A DNA stretch of 42,555 nt from Methylobacterium goesingense. Lineage in GTDB: Bacteria; Pseudomonadota; Alphaproteobacteria; Rhizobiales; Beijerinckiaceae. The stretch covers positions 1 through 42,555 of the forward strand of contig NZ_BPQL01000005.1 of assembly GCF_022179225.1 (NCBI RefSeq), given 5' to 3'. A program made the translations under genes and the position numbers. Below, piece by piece: positions 1 through 8,601 of the stretch; positions within the stretch are counted from its first letter, which is position 1, and every line of letters begins with the position of its first letter. Under the pieces are notes generated by a model. The model did no database searches, was not told where the DNA came from, and was given only the letters and a program-made list of their open reading frames with translations.

Positions 1-58
1 AGGAGCGCTCGCAGCACAAGAACCGGGCCACCGCCTGGAACATGCTGCGAGCGCTCCT
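1..58. repeat. 16-bp inverted repeat, fold-back at the window edge
   Basis: Bases 1-16 are the exact reverse complement of bases 43-58, with a 26-base loop between them. Read on the plus strand, 3-44 encodes [14 protein letters not shown], which is the stretch of RF2 that should follow the minus-strand gene's last good residues (ACQQERSQH). So the first 41 bases continue prfB in the wrong orientation. The likeliest cause is a chimeric, palindromic contig end. A real inversion between the arms cannot be excluded from this window alone. Confidence 0.85.
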
Positions 59-879
59 GCTGACACGCCACCACGATCCCGGTGGGGATGTGGGTGATGC
101 GCACGGCCGAATCGGTGGTGTTCACGTGCTGGCCGCCCGCGCCCGACGACCGGTAGGTGTCGATACGGCAATCGGATTCTTTGATCTCGATCTCGATCCG
201 GTCGTCGATGACGGGATAGACCCAGACGCTGGCGAAGCTGGTGTGGCGGCGCGCGCTCGAATCGTAGGGCGAAATCCGCACCAGCCGGTGCACGCCCGAC
301 TCGGTCTTGAGCCAGCCATAGGCATTGTGGCCCTTGATCAGGAGCGTGGCGCCCTTGATCCCGGCTTCGTCGCCGTCCGACCACTCGACGATCTCGACTT
401 TATACTTCCGGCGCTCGGCCCAGCGGCCATACATGCGCTGGAGCATGTTGGCCCAGTCTTGGCTCTCGGTGCCGCCGGCGCCCGAATGGACTTCGAGATA
501 GGTATCGAAGCCGTCCGCCTCGCCGGAGAGCAGGGTCTCGATCTGGCGGCGCGCGGCCTCCTTCTCGACGGCGCGGACGCCGGCCTCGCCTTCCTGGATG
601 CTGGCCTCGTCGTCCTCCATCTCGCCGAGTTCGATCAGCGTATGGGCGTCCTCGAGGTCCTGAGACAACTTCTTGATCGCGTTGACGGCGTCATCGAGCT
701 GGGTGCGCTCGCGCATGACCTTCTGGGCCGCCTCGGCATCGTTCCAAAGCTCGGGGTTCTCGGAAGCCGCGTTCAGCTCCGCGAGGCGTTTCTCGACGGT
801 ATCCCAGTCAAAGATGCCTCCTCAGCAGTCCGATCGACTGCTTGGCGGCATCCGAGAGTTGTTCGATCTCGGCGCGCAT
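42..879 (-). CDS. prfB: peptide chain release factor 2 (RF2), 3' end missing
   Basis: RF2 recognises UGA and UAA stop codons on the ribosome and triggers peptide release. The start is ATG at 879-877 ([10 protein letters not shown]), and the first 23 codons end at an in-frame TGA (810-808). Translation resumes after a +1 shift as [13 protein letters not shown] and runs without a break to QQERSQH. The peptidyl-hydrolysis motif GGQ is present ([16 protein letters not shown]). The codon-recognition tripeptide reads SPY ([15 protein letters not shown]) where E. coli has SPF, which I recall as normal in alphaproteobacteria. The reading is lost after the His codon at 42-44, where the sequence folds back, so roughly the last 100 residues are absent. 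Assignment is near certain. Confidence 0.95.
807..822 (-). promoter_or_regulatory. RF2 programmed +1 frameshift site
   Basis: On the minus strand the sequence reads AGGAGGCATCTTTGAC. It contains the classic slippery CUU UGA C (813-807), with an anti-Shine-Dalgarno-complementary AGGAGG (822-817) three bases upstream of the CTT. When RF2 is scarce the ribosome pauses at UGA and slips +1, so RF2 controls its own synthesis. This layout matches the well-studied E. coli site (AGGGGG then CUU UGA C). Confidence 0.95.
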
Positions 880-982
880 CTGGTGTTTCGGGCTCGTGTT
901 TTCGGGGTGTGGGACCGGGTGATACCGGGACGCCCCGGTGGTGTAAACGGCCTGCGGCCCCGCGCTCCGGATCGCTGACCCG

Positions 983-1360
983 ATGACACACGACCCGCGC
1001 GCCCGGCTGCGCCTTCTGGCTCTCACGCTCGCGGTGATCGCCGCGGGCCTGAGCCTGCGCCTCCTGCCCCTCGGCCTGCCTCAAGCGGTAACGAAGTGGG
1101 GCGGATCGGTGCTCTGGGGTGCGATGGTCTACGGGCTCGTCGGGCTCGTCCTGCCGCAGCCGCGCCGGCGCATCCTCGCGGTAGCGGCGTCGATCGCGCT
1201 GGCGGTGGAGGTCTTCCGGCTGGTGCACACGCCCGGCCTCGATGCCTTCCGGCTGACGCTGGCCGGCAAGCTCCTGATCGGCCGGGTGTTCTCGCCCCTC
1301 AACCTCGTCGCCTACGCGAGCGGCATCCTCGCCGCACGCCTCGCCGACCGGCGGGGGTAG
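983..1360 (+). CDS. DUF2809 family membrane protein
   Basis: A 125-residue protein made mostly of hydrophobic helices: about four transmembrane segments at residues 8-26, 37-58, 66-80 and 98-118. The pattern of two short loops, a conserved GGSVLWGAMVYGLV stretch and a C-terminal GRVFSPLNLVAYASG resembles the DUF2809 family, whose function is unknown. It begins at ATG 983, 103 bp from the divergent prfB start. No partner gene suggests a role. The family call rests on recognition of the pattern, not on a search. Confidence 0.75.
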   Translation: MTHDPRARLRLLALTLAVIAAGLSLRLLPLGLPQAVTKWGGSVLWGAMVYGLVGLVLPQPRRRILAVAASIALAVEVFRLVHTPGLDAFRLTLAGKLLIGRVFSPLNLVAYASGILAARLADRRG

Positions 1361-1366
1361 CGCCGC

Positions 1367-1741
1367 TTACGGAAGTGGGGGACGCACGAAGTCCTGCGGG
1401 CCGATCCGGGCCGGGGCCAGCACGAATTCGCGGGGCCGGCGGCGCTTGTTGAGCGGTCCCTCGGTGAGGCTGTCGCTGTAATAGTCCGTGCCCGTCAGGC
1501 CGAAGCCGCCGCCGTTCATCACGTGCGGAACCGGCACGGCGCGCGGATCGTCCGGCACCGGACGGCCCGAATAGGGGCTCGTCGGCAGCACCACGGGGCC
1601 GTTGGCACCGAGGAAGAGCGTCTGGGCGCTGGCCGCGCAGGTCAGCCCGAGACCGATCAGGCCGGTGGCGAGGAGGGTTCGCAGGGTCAGCAACACGACG
1701 GCACTCCGGCGGGCCGCGTGGATCGATGGAGACGCGCCCAT
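1367..1741 (-). CDS. small exported hypothetical protein
   Basis: A 124-residue protein with no family I recognise. I chose ATG 1741 because it gives a typical signal peptide: positively charged start (MGASPSIHAARRS), hydrophobic core (VVLLTLRTLLATGLIGLG), and a likely signal-peptidase site after CAASA. The open frame extends further upstream, but that stretch lacks export features. The mature part is short and rich in proline and glycine (VPHVMNGGGFGLTGTDYY), suggesting a small periplasmic or surface protein. It converges on the DUF2809 gene with only 6 bp between the stops and diverges from the OmpA-like gene. Confidence 0.65.
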   Translation of the reverse strand: MGASPSIHAARRSAVVLLTLRTLLATGLIGLGLTCAASAQTLFLGANGPVVLPTSPYSGRPVPDDPRAVPVPHVMNGGGFGLTGTDYYSDSLTEGPLNKRRRPREFVLAPARIGPQDFVRPPLP

Positions 1742-2038
1742 TGCCCTTATGCCCGAACGTGATCCCGCTGTCCGTGTCCGGGCTGCCGCAACGGGGTGAT
1801 TTTCCACGGGCTCGGCGACACTCCACCGAAATCCATGGGCGCCACGCCGTGCGCGGCGACTTTGGCGGTCAAAACGGATCGCGATGTCTCGTCCTGAGGG
1901 ATGACACGGCGGCCTCCTCAAATCTCGTCGCGAGATTTATTGCATTCGATGGGAGGTCAGCGACTTGCGCGCGGAAAAACGCGCTTCACCATTGTCGAAT
2001 GGTCCGACTCGATTGAATTTGCTTGGGAGCAGTCGCCG

Positions 2039-2614
2039 ATGTTGAAGCCCTTCGATGATCCGGCGGGATACTTTTCGTTCTCGCCGATCCCGTCGAAATT
2101 CTTCCTCGATCCGCCGGTTTTCGGAGGCGGCGGTCTGCTCGTTCTGAACAAGTTCAAGACGAACAGTGCGTCCCTCAGCGCGCAGCACGGCATCGGGATC
2201 AAGCTGGCCGTCGCCCAGGTGCTGACCAATTTCGGTCGCGATCAGGGAAACCTCGAACTCTACGGGGTGACGGATCGTGCGGGCAGTGAGACCTATAACA
2301 TGACGTTGTCGGCCGCCCGCGCCCGCAGCACCCTCACCGCCGTGAAGGCCGCCCTCGGACTGTCCGAGATCCACCTGTGTTCCAGTGCCGGCCTCGGTGA
2401 GCGCTTCGCCGACGAATATTACGGCGAGGCCGACAAGACCCACGATGCGGCCTTCCGTGGAGTCGCCTGCTACTTTTGGGATTCGCTGGCGACGGCGCAT
2501 GACCCGGGATTGCGGCTGGCGATCCAATTCGCGCGACCGCCGAAGGGAGAACGTATCCTCGGGCCGCTCTACCTCGGCCGGTACCGATCCTCGCCTCCTT
2601 CGCCCTTCGCGTGA
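2039..2614 (+). CDS. OmpA-like domain protein without an evident signal peptide
   Basis: A 191-residue protein whose centre (about residues 30-110) matches the OmpA/MotB C-terminal fold. It has a hydrophobic beta-alpha unit (GIGIKLAVAQVLTNF), then LELYGVTDRAGSETYN and the hallmark NMTLSAARARSTLTAV. The family usually binds peptidoglycan. I chose ATG 2039 because GGGAG lies 9-13 bases upstream. Starting there, the protein begins MLKPFDDPAGYF with no signal peptide or membrane anchor, which is unusual for a periplasmic domain. The longer open frame upstream (from 1901) adds no signal peptide either. The C-terminal 80 residues are unassigned. Confidence 0.7.
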   Translation: MLKPFDDPAGYFSFSPIPSKFFLDPPVFGGGGLLVLNKFKTNSASLSAQHGIGIKLAVAQVLTNFGRDQGNLELYGVTDRAGSETYNMTLSAARARSTLTAVKAALGLSEIHLCSSAGLGERFADEYYGEADKTHDAAFRGVACYFWDSLATAHDPGLRLAIQFARPPKGERILGPLYLGRYRSSPPSPFA

Positions 2615-2636
2615 GCGACGGTCCCAGCCTTCCGCC

Positions 2637-2864
2637 TTAGCCCTTGGCCCGCACGACCACCTGGGGTTCGCGCAGCAGGGGCTCGCACGCGGTCTGGAAG
2701 GCGTTGAGCACGGTCGGACGGGAATCGCAGGCATAGCCGACGCCCGGGGTCGGTGCGGGCACCGGATCGCGAGCGACGATGGGCTTCGGGGCGCAGGCAC
2801 CGGCGGTCCCGGCCAGCGCCAGGGCGGCGGCGAGCGTCAAACCACGCATCATCGAACCACGCAT
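2637..2864 (-). CDS. small exported, possibly lipidated protein
   Basis: A 75-residue protein. From ATG 2864 it starts MRGSMMRGLTLAAALALAG, a clear signal peptide, then TAGACAPKP. The AGAC could be a weak lipobox with the cysteine lipidated. Two further cysteines (YACDS, TACEP) could form a disulfide in the periplasm. An alternative start is the second Met pair, four residues in. Function is unknown. It converges on the OmpA-like gene with 22 bp between stops. The 176 bp between it and the aminotransferase hold no gene I can support. Confidence 0.55.
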   Translation of the reverse strand: MRGSMMRGLTLAAALALAGTAGACAPKPIVARDPVPAPTPGVGYACDSRPTVLNAFQTACEPLLREPQVVVRAKG

Positions 2865-3040
2865 ACGATCCTCGGGCCTCAACCGCCGGCCACAGATGCG
2901 GCGCGGCCTCGTGCCGACCCTGCGGACCAAGCCGGCCCGTGACAAGCGCGACCGGTTGGGCCGCGCCGCTTTGCGGGCGGCTGTCTCCCGGCCGCAACAA
3001 CGGCCGGGCGCAGTCCCGGCGGCCGTCGTAGGCGCCGGGA

Positions 3041-4258
3041 TCAGCCGGCCTTGGAGAGCGGCACGACGTTGTGCAGCGTCTTGTCCGCCGAATCGAAGAA
3101 GCGCCGGATGTTGCGGGCCGCCTGGCGGATGCGCTGCTCGTTCTCCACGAGCGCGATGCGGACATAGTTGTCGCCGTGCTCGCCGAAGCCGATGCCGGGT
3201 GCCACCGCCACGTCCGACTTCTCGAGCAGGAGCTTCGAGAATTCGAGGCTGCCGAGGGCTTCGTACTTCTCCGGGATCGGCACCCAGGCGAACATCGAGG
3301 CGGAGGGGGTCGGTATCTTCCAGCCGGTCTTGCCGAAGGACTCGATCAGCGCGTCGCGGCGCTTCTTATAGATCCCGCGCATCTCCACGATGCAGTCCTC
3401 CGGCCCGTTCAGGGCGGCGGTGGCGGCGACCTGAATCGGCGTGAAGGCCCCGTAATCGAGGTAGGATTTTACACGGGTCAGAGCCGCGAGCAGGCGCTCG
3501 TTGCCGACCGCGAAGCCCATGCGCCAGCCGGCCATGGAGAACGTCTTCGACAGGGACGAGAATTCCACCGTGCAGTCGATCGCGCCCGGCACCTCCAGCA
3601 CGGAGGGCGGCGGCTCGCCGTCGAAGTAGACCTCCGCGTAGGCGAGGTCCGACAGGATGATGATCTCGTGGCGCTTGGCGAAGGCGACGAGGTCCCGATA
3701 GAAATCGAGGCTCGCCACGTAGGCGGTCGGGTTCGAGGGGTAGCAGACCACGATCGCGACGGGCTTGGGGATCGAGTGCTGCATCGCCCGTTCCACCGCC
3801 GGGAAGAAGGCGGGCGTCGGCTCGGCCGGCACGGAGCGGATGACGCCGCCGGCCATGAGGAATCCGAAGGCGTGGATCGGGTAGCTCGGGTTCGGCACCA
3901 GCACCACGTCGCCCGGCGCCGTGATCGCCTGGGCCATGTTGGCGAAGCCCTCCTTCGAGCCCAGAGTCGCCACCACCTGGGTGTCGGGGTTCAGGCTGAC
4001 GCCGAAGCGGCGCTTGTAGTAGCCGGCCTGGGCACGGCGCAGGCCCGCGATGCCCTTCGATGCCGAGTAGCGGTCCGTGCGCGGACGCCCCGCGGTCTCC
4101 ACCAGCTTGGCGATCACGTGCTTCGGCGCGTCGAGGTCCGGGTTGCCCATGCCGAGGTCGATGATGTCCGCGCCGTTGGCGCGGGCCTGGGCCTTGATCC
4201 GGTTCACCTGCTCGAACACGTAGGGGGGCAGGCGCTTGATGCGGTGGAAGTCGGTCAT
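3041..4258 (-). CDS. alaC: AlaC-like PLP-dependent aminotransferase
   Basis: A 405-residue fold-type I aminotransferase. The start MTDFHRIKRLPPYVFEQVN (ATG 4258) is typical of the AlaC branch, which transfers amino groups between alanine and 2-oxoglutarate in the cytoplasm. The open frame continues 15 codons further, but that N-terminus looks unrelated. Visible features are substrate-side IDLGMGNPD, the PLP lysine at residue 238 in SSLSKTFSMAGWRMGF, CYPSNPTAY for the cofactor ring, and the carboxylate-binding arginine in NYVRIALVEN. Relatives are often annotated LL-diaminopimelate aminotransferase, so substrate is less certain than fold. It stands alone on the minus strand. Confidence 0.85.
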   Translation of the reverse strand: MTDFHRIKRLPPYVFEQVNRIKAQARANGADIIDLGMGNPDLDAPKHVIAKLVETAGRPRTDRYSASKGIAGLRRAQAGYYKRRFGVSLNPDTQVVATLGSKEGFANMAQAITAPGDVVLVPNPSYPIHAFGFLMAGGVIRSVPAEPTPAFFPAVERAMQHSIPKPVAIVVCYPSNPTAYVASLDFYRDLVAFAKRHEIIILSDLAYAEVYFDGEPPPSVLEVPGAIDCTVEFSSLSKTFSMAGWRMGFAVGNERLLAALTRVKSYLDYGAFTPIQVAATAALNGPEDCIVEMRGIYKKRRDALIESFGKTGWKIPTPSASMFAWVPIPEKYEALGSLEFSKLLLEKSDVAVAPGIGFGEHGDNYVRIALVENEQRIRQAARNIRRFFDSADKTLHNVVPLSKAG

Positions 4259-4501
4259 GGCCTTCACAATATCCGGGGGATAAGAATTTCGGTCCGAGAG
4301 CACGAGGTTGGGTGCGCGTGGCGTGCCTGATCGCGCGGAACTGTCATCGACCCGAGCCGGAAACGTGGTCTAGATCGGATGTCCCTCGGGTGGCATCCGG
4401 CCGTCGCCGACGGACTCGCCGCGCAGGCCCGTCGGTGAATTCGCACGTCGGCGTCGTGTCTAGCAGTTTTGTGCCACGGCGCCGAACGATATCTGCACGG
4501 C

Positions 4502-4840
4502 TCAGGGTTTCGGGGGCTGCCCGGTCTTGCCGGCGGCGCTCTCGGCGGAGCGACCCTTGGCCTCGTTGCGGCCGCGCGCGGCGACGAGTTCGTCCTCCAG
4601 GGCCTTGGTGCCTTCGGCGGACTTAGCGCGCACGGGCCGGGCCGGCGCTGAAACGCCCACCGGCATGAAGTCGCCGCCGTCGCGTCGGGATTGCGCCACG
4701 AAGTCGGGCGTCTTGGCCGGCGGCCCGGCTTCGCCGGTGCCGTAGGCCATGCGCATGGGGTTGAGGTCGCCCGAACAGCCGCCGAGGAGCGCGACGGCGG
4801 CCAGGGCAGCGACAAACTGGGGGTTGTGAAGCCGGGACAT
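4502..4840 (-). CDS. lipoprotein of unknown function
   Basis: A 112-residue protein. ATG 4840 gives MSRLHNPQFVAALAAVALLGGC, a signal peptide with a good lipobox (LLGGC), so it should be lipidated at Cys22 and held in a membrane. The rest is polar and low in structure: DFVAQSRRDGGDFMPVGV, then an alanine/glutamate/arginine-rich tail (KALEDELVAARGRNEAKGRS). No family recognised. It is transcribed away from phaC, 144 bp apart. The 243 bp between it and alaC show no gene, only an AT-rich patch near 4260-4290 that could be the alaC promoter. Confidence 0.7.
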   Translation of the reverse strand: MSRLHNPQFVAALAAVALLGGCSGDLNPMRMAYGTGEAGPPAKTPDFVAQSRRDGGDFMPVGVSAPARPVRAKSAEGTKALEDELVAARGRNEAKGRSAESAAGKTGQPPKP

Positions 4841-4984
4841 GGGGGCAGTCGGCCGATTCGAGGACGGGCGCTCTGGCGGAACTGCGCGATGGCGCGTTAA
4901 TTTGTCGGAAACGAGGCTCCCCAGGGCCGTGTGGCAGATGTCGCGCGGCGAAGGGACTGAGCCGGAACGGGGAGAGATGCACGC

Positions 4985-6790
4985 GTGACGACCGAACGGA
5001 CGACGCCGCTGCCCGATATCGAGGCTCTGTCCCGCAATGCGAGCCTGCTGGTCGAGGAATTCGGGCGCGCGGCTTCCCGATACATGAAGCCCGTCACGAC
5101 CCCTGACGCCCTCGTGGTCCAGCCCGTCGAGCCGCCGGAGGAGGTGAAGGACGTGGTCCGCACCCTCGGCAGCGTGGCCGAGACGTGGCTCGCCGACCCG
5201 AAGCGGACCGTGGAGGCTCAGACGAGGCTGAGCGAGGCCTTCATCACCCTGTGGGGCTCGACCTGGCAGCGCCTTCAGGGCGAGAACGCGCCGCCCGTGG
5301 CCCAGCCCGAGCCGAAGGACAACCGCTTCGCCCACGCGGAATGGTCCACCAACCCGATCTTCGACTTCATCAAACAGAGCTACCTCATCACCTCCCGATG
5401 GGCCGAGACGATGGTCGACGAGGCCGAGGGCATCGACGAGCACACCCGCCACAAGGCTCAGTTCTACCTTCGCCAGATCTCCGGCGCGCTCTCGCCCTCA
5501 AACTTCGTGATGACCAACCCGGAGCTCATTCGCCACACCCTGAAGGAGAACGGCGCCAACCTCGTGCGCGGCATGAAGATGCTGGCCGAGGACATCGAGG
5601 CCGGCCAGGGCCAGCTCCGCGTGCGCCAAACCGACCCGGGTGCCGGCTTCGAGGTCGGCGTCAACGTGGCGGTGACGCCGGGCGAGGTGGTGTTCCGCAA
5701 CGACCTGATGGAACTGATCCAGTATTCGCCGACGACCGAGACGGTGCTCAAGCGCCCGTTCCTCATCGTGCCACCGTGGATCAACAAGTTCTACATTCTC
5801 GACCTGAACCCCGCGAAGAGCCTGATCGCCTGGATGGTCTCGCAGGGCCTGACGGTGTTCTGCATCTCCTGGGTCAATCCGGACGCGCGGCACGCCGACA
5901 AGGACTTCGAGAGCTACATGCGCGAGGGCATCGAGACCGCCATCGACGCCATCGGGGTCGCTACCGGCGAGAGCGAGGTCGCAGCGGCGGGCTACTGCGT
6001 GGGCGGCACCCTGCTGGCCGTGACCCTGGCGATGCAGGCGGCCACCGGCAACAAGCGCATCAAGAGCGCCACCTTCCTCACCACGCAAGTGGACTTCACG
6101 CATGCGGGCGACCTCAAGGTGTTCGCCGACGAGGAGCAGATCCGTCTGATCGAATCGCGGATGCAGAAGCGCGGCTACCTCGAGGGCACCGGCATGGCCA
6201 CCGCCTTCAACATGCTGCGCCCGAACGACCTGATCTGGTCCTACGTGGTCAACAACTACGTCAAAGGTCAGGCGCCGATGGCCTTCGACCTCCTGTACTG
6301 GAACGCCGATTCGACCCGGATGCCGGCAGCCAACCACTCATTCTACCTGCGTAACTGCTACCTCGACAACACGCTCGCGCAGGGCAAGATGATCCTCGGC
6401 AACGTGCGCCTCGACCTGAAGAAGGTGAAGATCCCGATCTTCAACCTCGCCACCAAAGAGGACCACATCGCACCCGCCCTGTCGGTGTTCGAGGGCTCTT
6501 CGAAGTTCGGCGGCCAGGTCGATTACGTGCTCGCGGGCTCCGGTCACATCGCCGGGGTCGTGAACCCGCCCGCCAAGCCGAAATACGGCTTCTGGACCGG
6601 CGGCCCGGCGACCGGCCGGTTCGAGGATTGGGTGGCGGCCGCCACCGAGCACAAGGGATCCTGGTGGCCCTACTGGTTCCAGTGGCTGGAGCATCAGGCG
6701 CCTGCCCGCGTGCCGGCTCGCGTACCGGGCGACGGCGGCCTCGCCGCCATCTGCCCCGCCCCCGGCACCTACGTGCGCATGAAGGCGTGA
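4985..6790 (+). CDS. phaC: class I polyhydroxyalkanoate synthase
   Basis: Polymerises (R)-3-hydroxyacyl-CoA into polyhydroxybutyrate granules. At 601 residues it has class I length, with the poly-beta-hydroxybutyrate polymerase N-terminal domain (about 90-260) followed by an alpha/beta-hydrolase domain. The lipase-like box is GYCVGG with nucleophile Cys338. The triad is completed by Asp493 (TKEDHIAP) and His521 ([12 protein letters not shown]). [12 protein letters not shown] and the Trp-rich end ([19 protein letters not shown]) are family hallmarks. The start is GTG 4985 with GGGGAGAG eight bases upstream. The next gene overlaps its stop by four bases. phaA/phaB are not in the window. Confidence 0.96.
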   Translation: MTTERTTPLPDIEALSRNASLLVEEFGRAASRYMKPVTTPDALVVQPVEPPEEVKDVVRTLGSVAETWLADPKRTVEAQTRLSEAFITLWGSTWQRLQGENAPPVAQPEPKDNRFAHAEWSTNPIFDFIKQSYLITSRWAETMVDEAEGIDEHTRHKAQFYLRQISGALSPSNFVMTNPELIRHTLKENGANLVRGMKMLAEDIEAGQGQLRVRQTDPGAGFEVGVNVAVTPGEVVFRNDLMELIQYSPTTETVLKRPFLIVPPWINKFYILDLNPAKSLIAWMVSQGLTVFCISWVNPDARHADKDFESYMREGIETAIDAIGVATGESEVAAAGYCVGGTLLAVTLAMQAATGNKRIKSATFLTTQVDFTHAGDLKVFADEEQIRLIESRMQKRGYLEGTGMATAFNMLRPNDLIWSYVVNNYVKGQAPMAFDLLYWNADSTRMPAANHSFYLRNCYLDNTLAQGKMILGNVRLDLKKVKIPIFNLATKEDHIAPALSVFEGSSKFGGQVDYVLAGSGHIAGVVNPPAKPKYGFWTGGPATGRFEDWVAAATEHKGSWWPYWFQWLEHQAPARVPARVPGDGGLAAICPAPGTYVRMKA

Positions 6791-7233
6791 GCGTCGGAGG
6801 CTGGACCCTGCGGCTGGAGACGGACCCGGATCCCGCGATCCGGGCCGAGATCCTGGCGCCCCTCGTGGCCCACAACGAGGCCCAGGTGCCCAACGGCGAC
6901 TGGGGCCTGCTCGCCGTCACGGTCCGGGACGAAGGCGGCGCCGTCGTCGGCGGCCTCTGGGGTCGCACCGGCTACGGCATGCTGTTCGTTGAACTGCTCG
7001 CCCTCGGTCCCGCCCGGGGCCAGGGCCTCGGACGCCGGGTGATGGCATTGGCCGAGGACGCGGCGCGGCGGCGCGGGCTTGCCGGCATCTGGCTCGATAC
7101 CTGGACCTTCCAGGCGCCGGCCTTCTACGAGCGCCTGGGTTTCTCGGAATGCGGGCGGATCACGGATTACCCGCCGGGCCACGACCGCATCTTCTACGTG
7201 AAGCGCCTGACGGGACAGGTACCGTTGGCGTGA
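6787..7233 (+). CDS. GNAT family N-acetyltransferase
   Basis: A 148-residue acetyl-CoA-dependent acyltransferase. The strands [22 protein letters not shown] contain the acetyl-CoA loop (pattern R/Q-x-x-G-x-G/A, here RGQGLGRR), followed by [25 protein letters not shown] and [11 protein letters not shown], both typical of GNAT motif B. The start is GTG 6787 inside the phaC stop (GTGA), implying translational coupling; the open frame runs further upstream within phaC but shares no family similarity there. The acceptor substrate is unknown. Related proteins resemble aminoglycoside- or small-molecule-type acetyltransferases. Confidence 0.8.
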   Translation: MSVGGWTLRLETDPDPAIRAEILAPLVAHNEAQVPNGDWGLLAVTVRDEGGAVVGGLWGRTGYGMLFVELLALGPARGQGLGRRVMALAEDAARRRGLAGIWLDTWTFQAPAFYERLGFSECGRITDYPPGHDRIFYVKRLTGQVPLA

Positions 7234-7362
7234 GCCGATCTCCGGCCGGTCCGGTCGGCGCCCCACGAGCGCGGGTCAGGCCGTCGGGGCGCCTGTCGCC
7301 AAGGGTTTGCCAACCGGGCCCTCGGACGCGATCTTGAGCCGGCAAAAACAGAAAGCGCCTGC

Positions 7363-8601
7363 ATGCCGCTTGCACCGGACCTGACATCGCCGCGCCCGTC
7401 CCTCGAACCCGCAAGCCCGCCCGAGACCCGCCGCACGCTGATCGGCGTCGGCATCAATCACGCTCTGCATGACGGCTACACCGACCTCATCTACGTGCTG
7501 CTGCCGGTCTGGCAGGCGGAGTTCGGTCTCGGCTTTGCGGCGCTCGCCCTGCTGCGCAGCCTCTACAACGGAGCGCTCGCCGCCCTGCAGATGCCGGCGA
7601 GCCGCCTCGCGGAACGCCTCGGGGTGCGGACAGTACTGATCCTCGGCACCTTGCTCAGCGCCGTCGGATACGCCCTGGCGGGCTTCTCGGGCTCGCTCGT
7701 CGGCCTCAGCGTCGCGCTCACCCTTGGGGGTACGGGCAGCAGCACCCAGCATCCCCTCGCCTCAACGCTGATCGCCCGGACCTACGGCCGCAACGCCCGC
7801 GGCCCCCTCGGGACCTACAACTTCACGGGCGACCTCGGCAAAGCGAGCGTGCCGCCCCTCGTCGGACTCCTGCTGACACTGACGGATTGGCGCACCGCCC
7901 TGTGGCTGATCGCGGCACTCGGCGTCGCGGTCGCCGTGAGCCTGCCGTGGCTCCTGCCCCGCGATCACGGCGCGCAAGCCGAAGCTGCGGCGCGGACCTC
8001 GCCCGCCCCGGCGACCGGGGATCCACGCACGGAACCGGCGCGGGGATTTCCCCTTCTGGTGGCCATCGGCATTCTCGACAACGCCGCGCGCCCGGCCTTC
8101 CTGCTCTACCTGCCGTTCCTGCTCCAACAGAAGGGCGCGGCCCTGACCACAGTGGGCTTCGCGCTCTCGGCCGTTTTCGTCGGCGGTGCCCTCGGCAAGG
8201 CGGTCTGCGGACGGCTCGGCGAGCGCCTCGGCGTGACGCGCACGGTGGTGCTGACCGAGACCGGCACCGCGCTCGCGATTCTCGCCGTGATCCTGCTGCC
8301 GCTCGCCCCCATCCTCGTCGTGCTGCCGGTGCTCGGCGTGATGCTGAACGGGACCTCCTCCGTCCTCTACGGCACGGTGCCGGAACTCGCGCCCGGCGGG
8401 CAGGTCCAGCGGGCCTTCGCGGTCTTCTACACCTGGACGCTGGGCGGCAGCGCGCTCGCCGCTCCGCTGCTCTACGGCCCCCTCGGAGATGCGGTGGGAC
8501 CGCGCGGCGCGATGCTGGCGGCGGCGGCGACAGCACTCGCCGCCGTGCCCGTCATGCTCGTCCTGTCGACCCGCCTCGGGCCGGCCGCGTCGCGACCCTG
8601 A
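7363..8601 (+). CDS. MFS transporter
   Basis: A 412-residue major facilitator with about twelve membrane helices and a central polar loop near residues 205-228 (AQAEAAARTSPAPATGDPR). The conserved loop 2-3 signature appears as SRLAERLGVRTVL (about residue 82), and again in the second half as CGRLGERLGVTRTVVL (about 285). The N-terminal INHALHDGYTDLIYVLLP recalls the Fsr (fosmidomycin resistance) branch of drug exporters, but that is an impression and the substrate cannot be read. It converges on the stress-protein pseudogene and may cover its 3' end. Confidence 0.85.
   Translation: MPLAPDLTSPRPSLEPASPPETRRTLIGVGINHALHDGYTDLIYVLLPVWQAEFGLGFAALALLRSLYNGALAALQMPASRLAERLGVRTVLILGTLLSAVGYALAGFSGSLVGLSVALTLGGTGSSTQHPLASTLIARTYGRNARGPLGTYNFTGDLGKASVPPLVGLLLTLTDWRTALWLIAALGVAVAVSLPWLLPRDHGAQAEAAARTSPAPATGDPRTEPARGFPLLVAIGILDNAARPAFLLYLPFLLQQKGAALTTVGFALSAVFVGGALGKAVCGRLGERLGVTRTVVLTETGTALAILAVILLPLAPILVVLPVLGVMLNGTSSVLYGTVPELAPGGQVQRAFAVFYTWTLGGSALAAPLLYGPLGDAVGPRGAMLAAAATALAAVPVMLVLSTRLGPAASRP

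Noticed and set aside
42..986. A 314-codon plus-strand open frame over prfB
   Set aside because: It is the antisense shadow of prfB, which has clear RF2 motifs on the minus strand; GC-rich codon bias keeps the opposite frame open.
7363..8601. Naming the MFS gene fsr (fosmidomycin resistance)
   Set aside because: Only the N-terminal resemblance supports it; substrate cannot be read from sequence.
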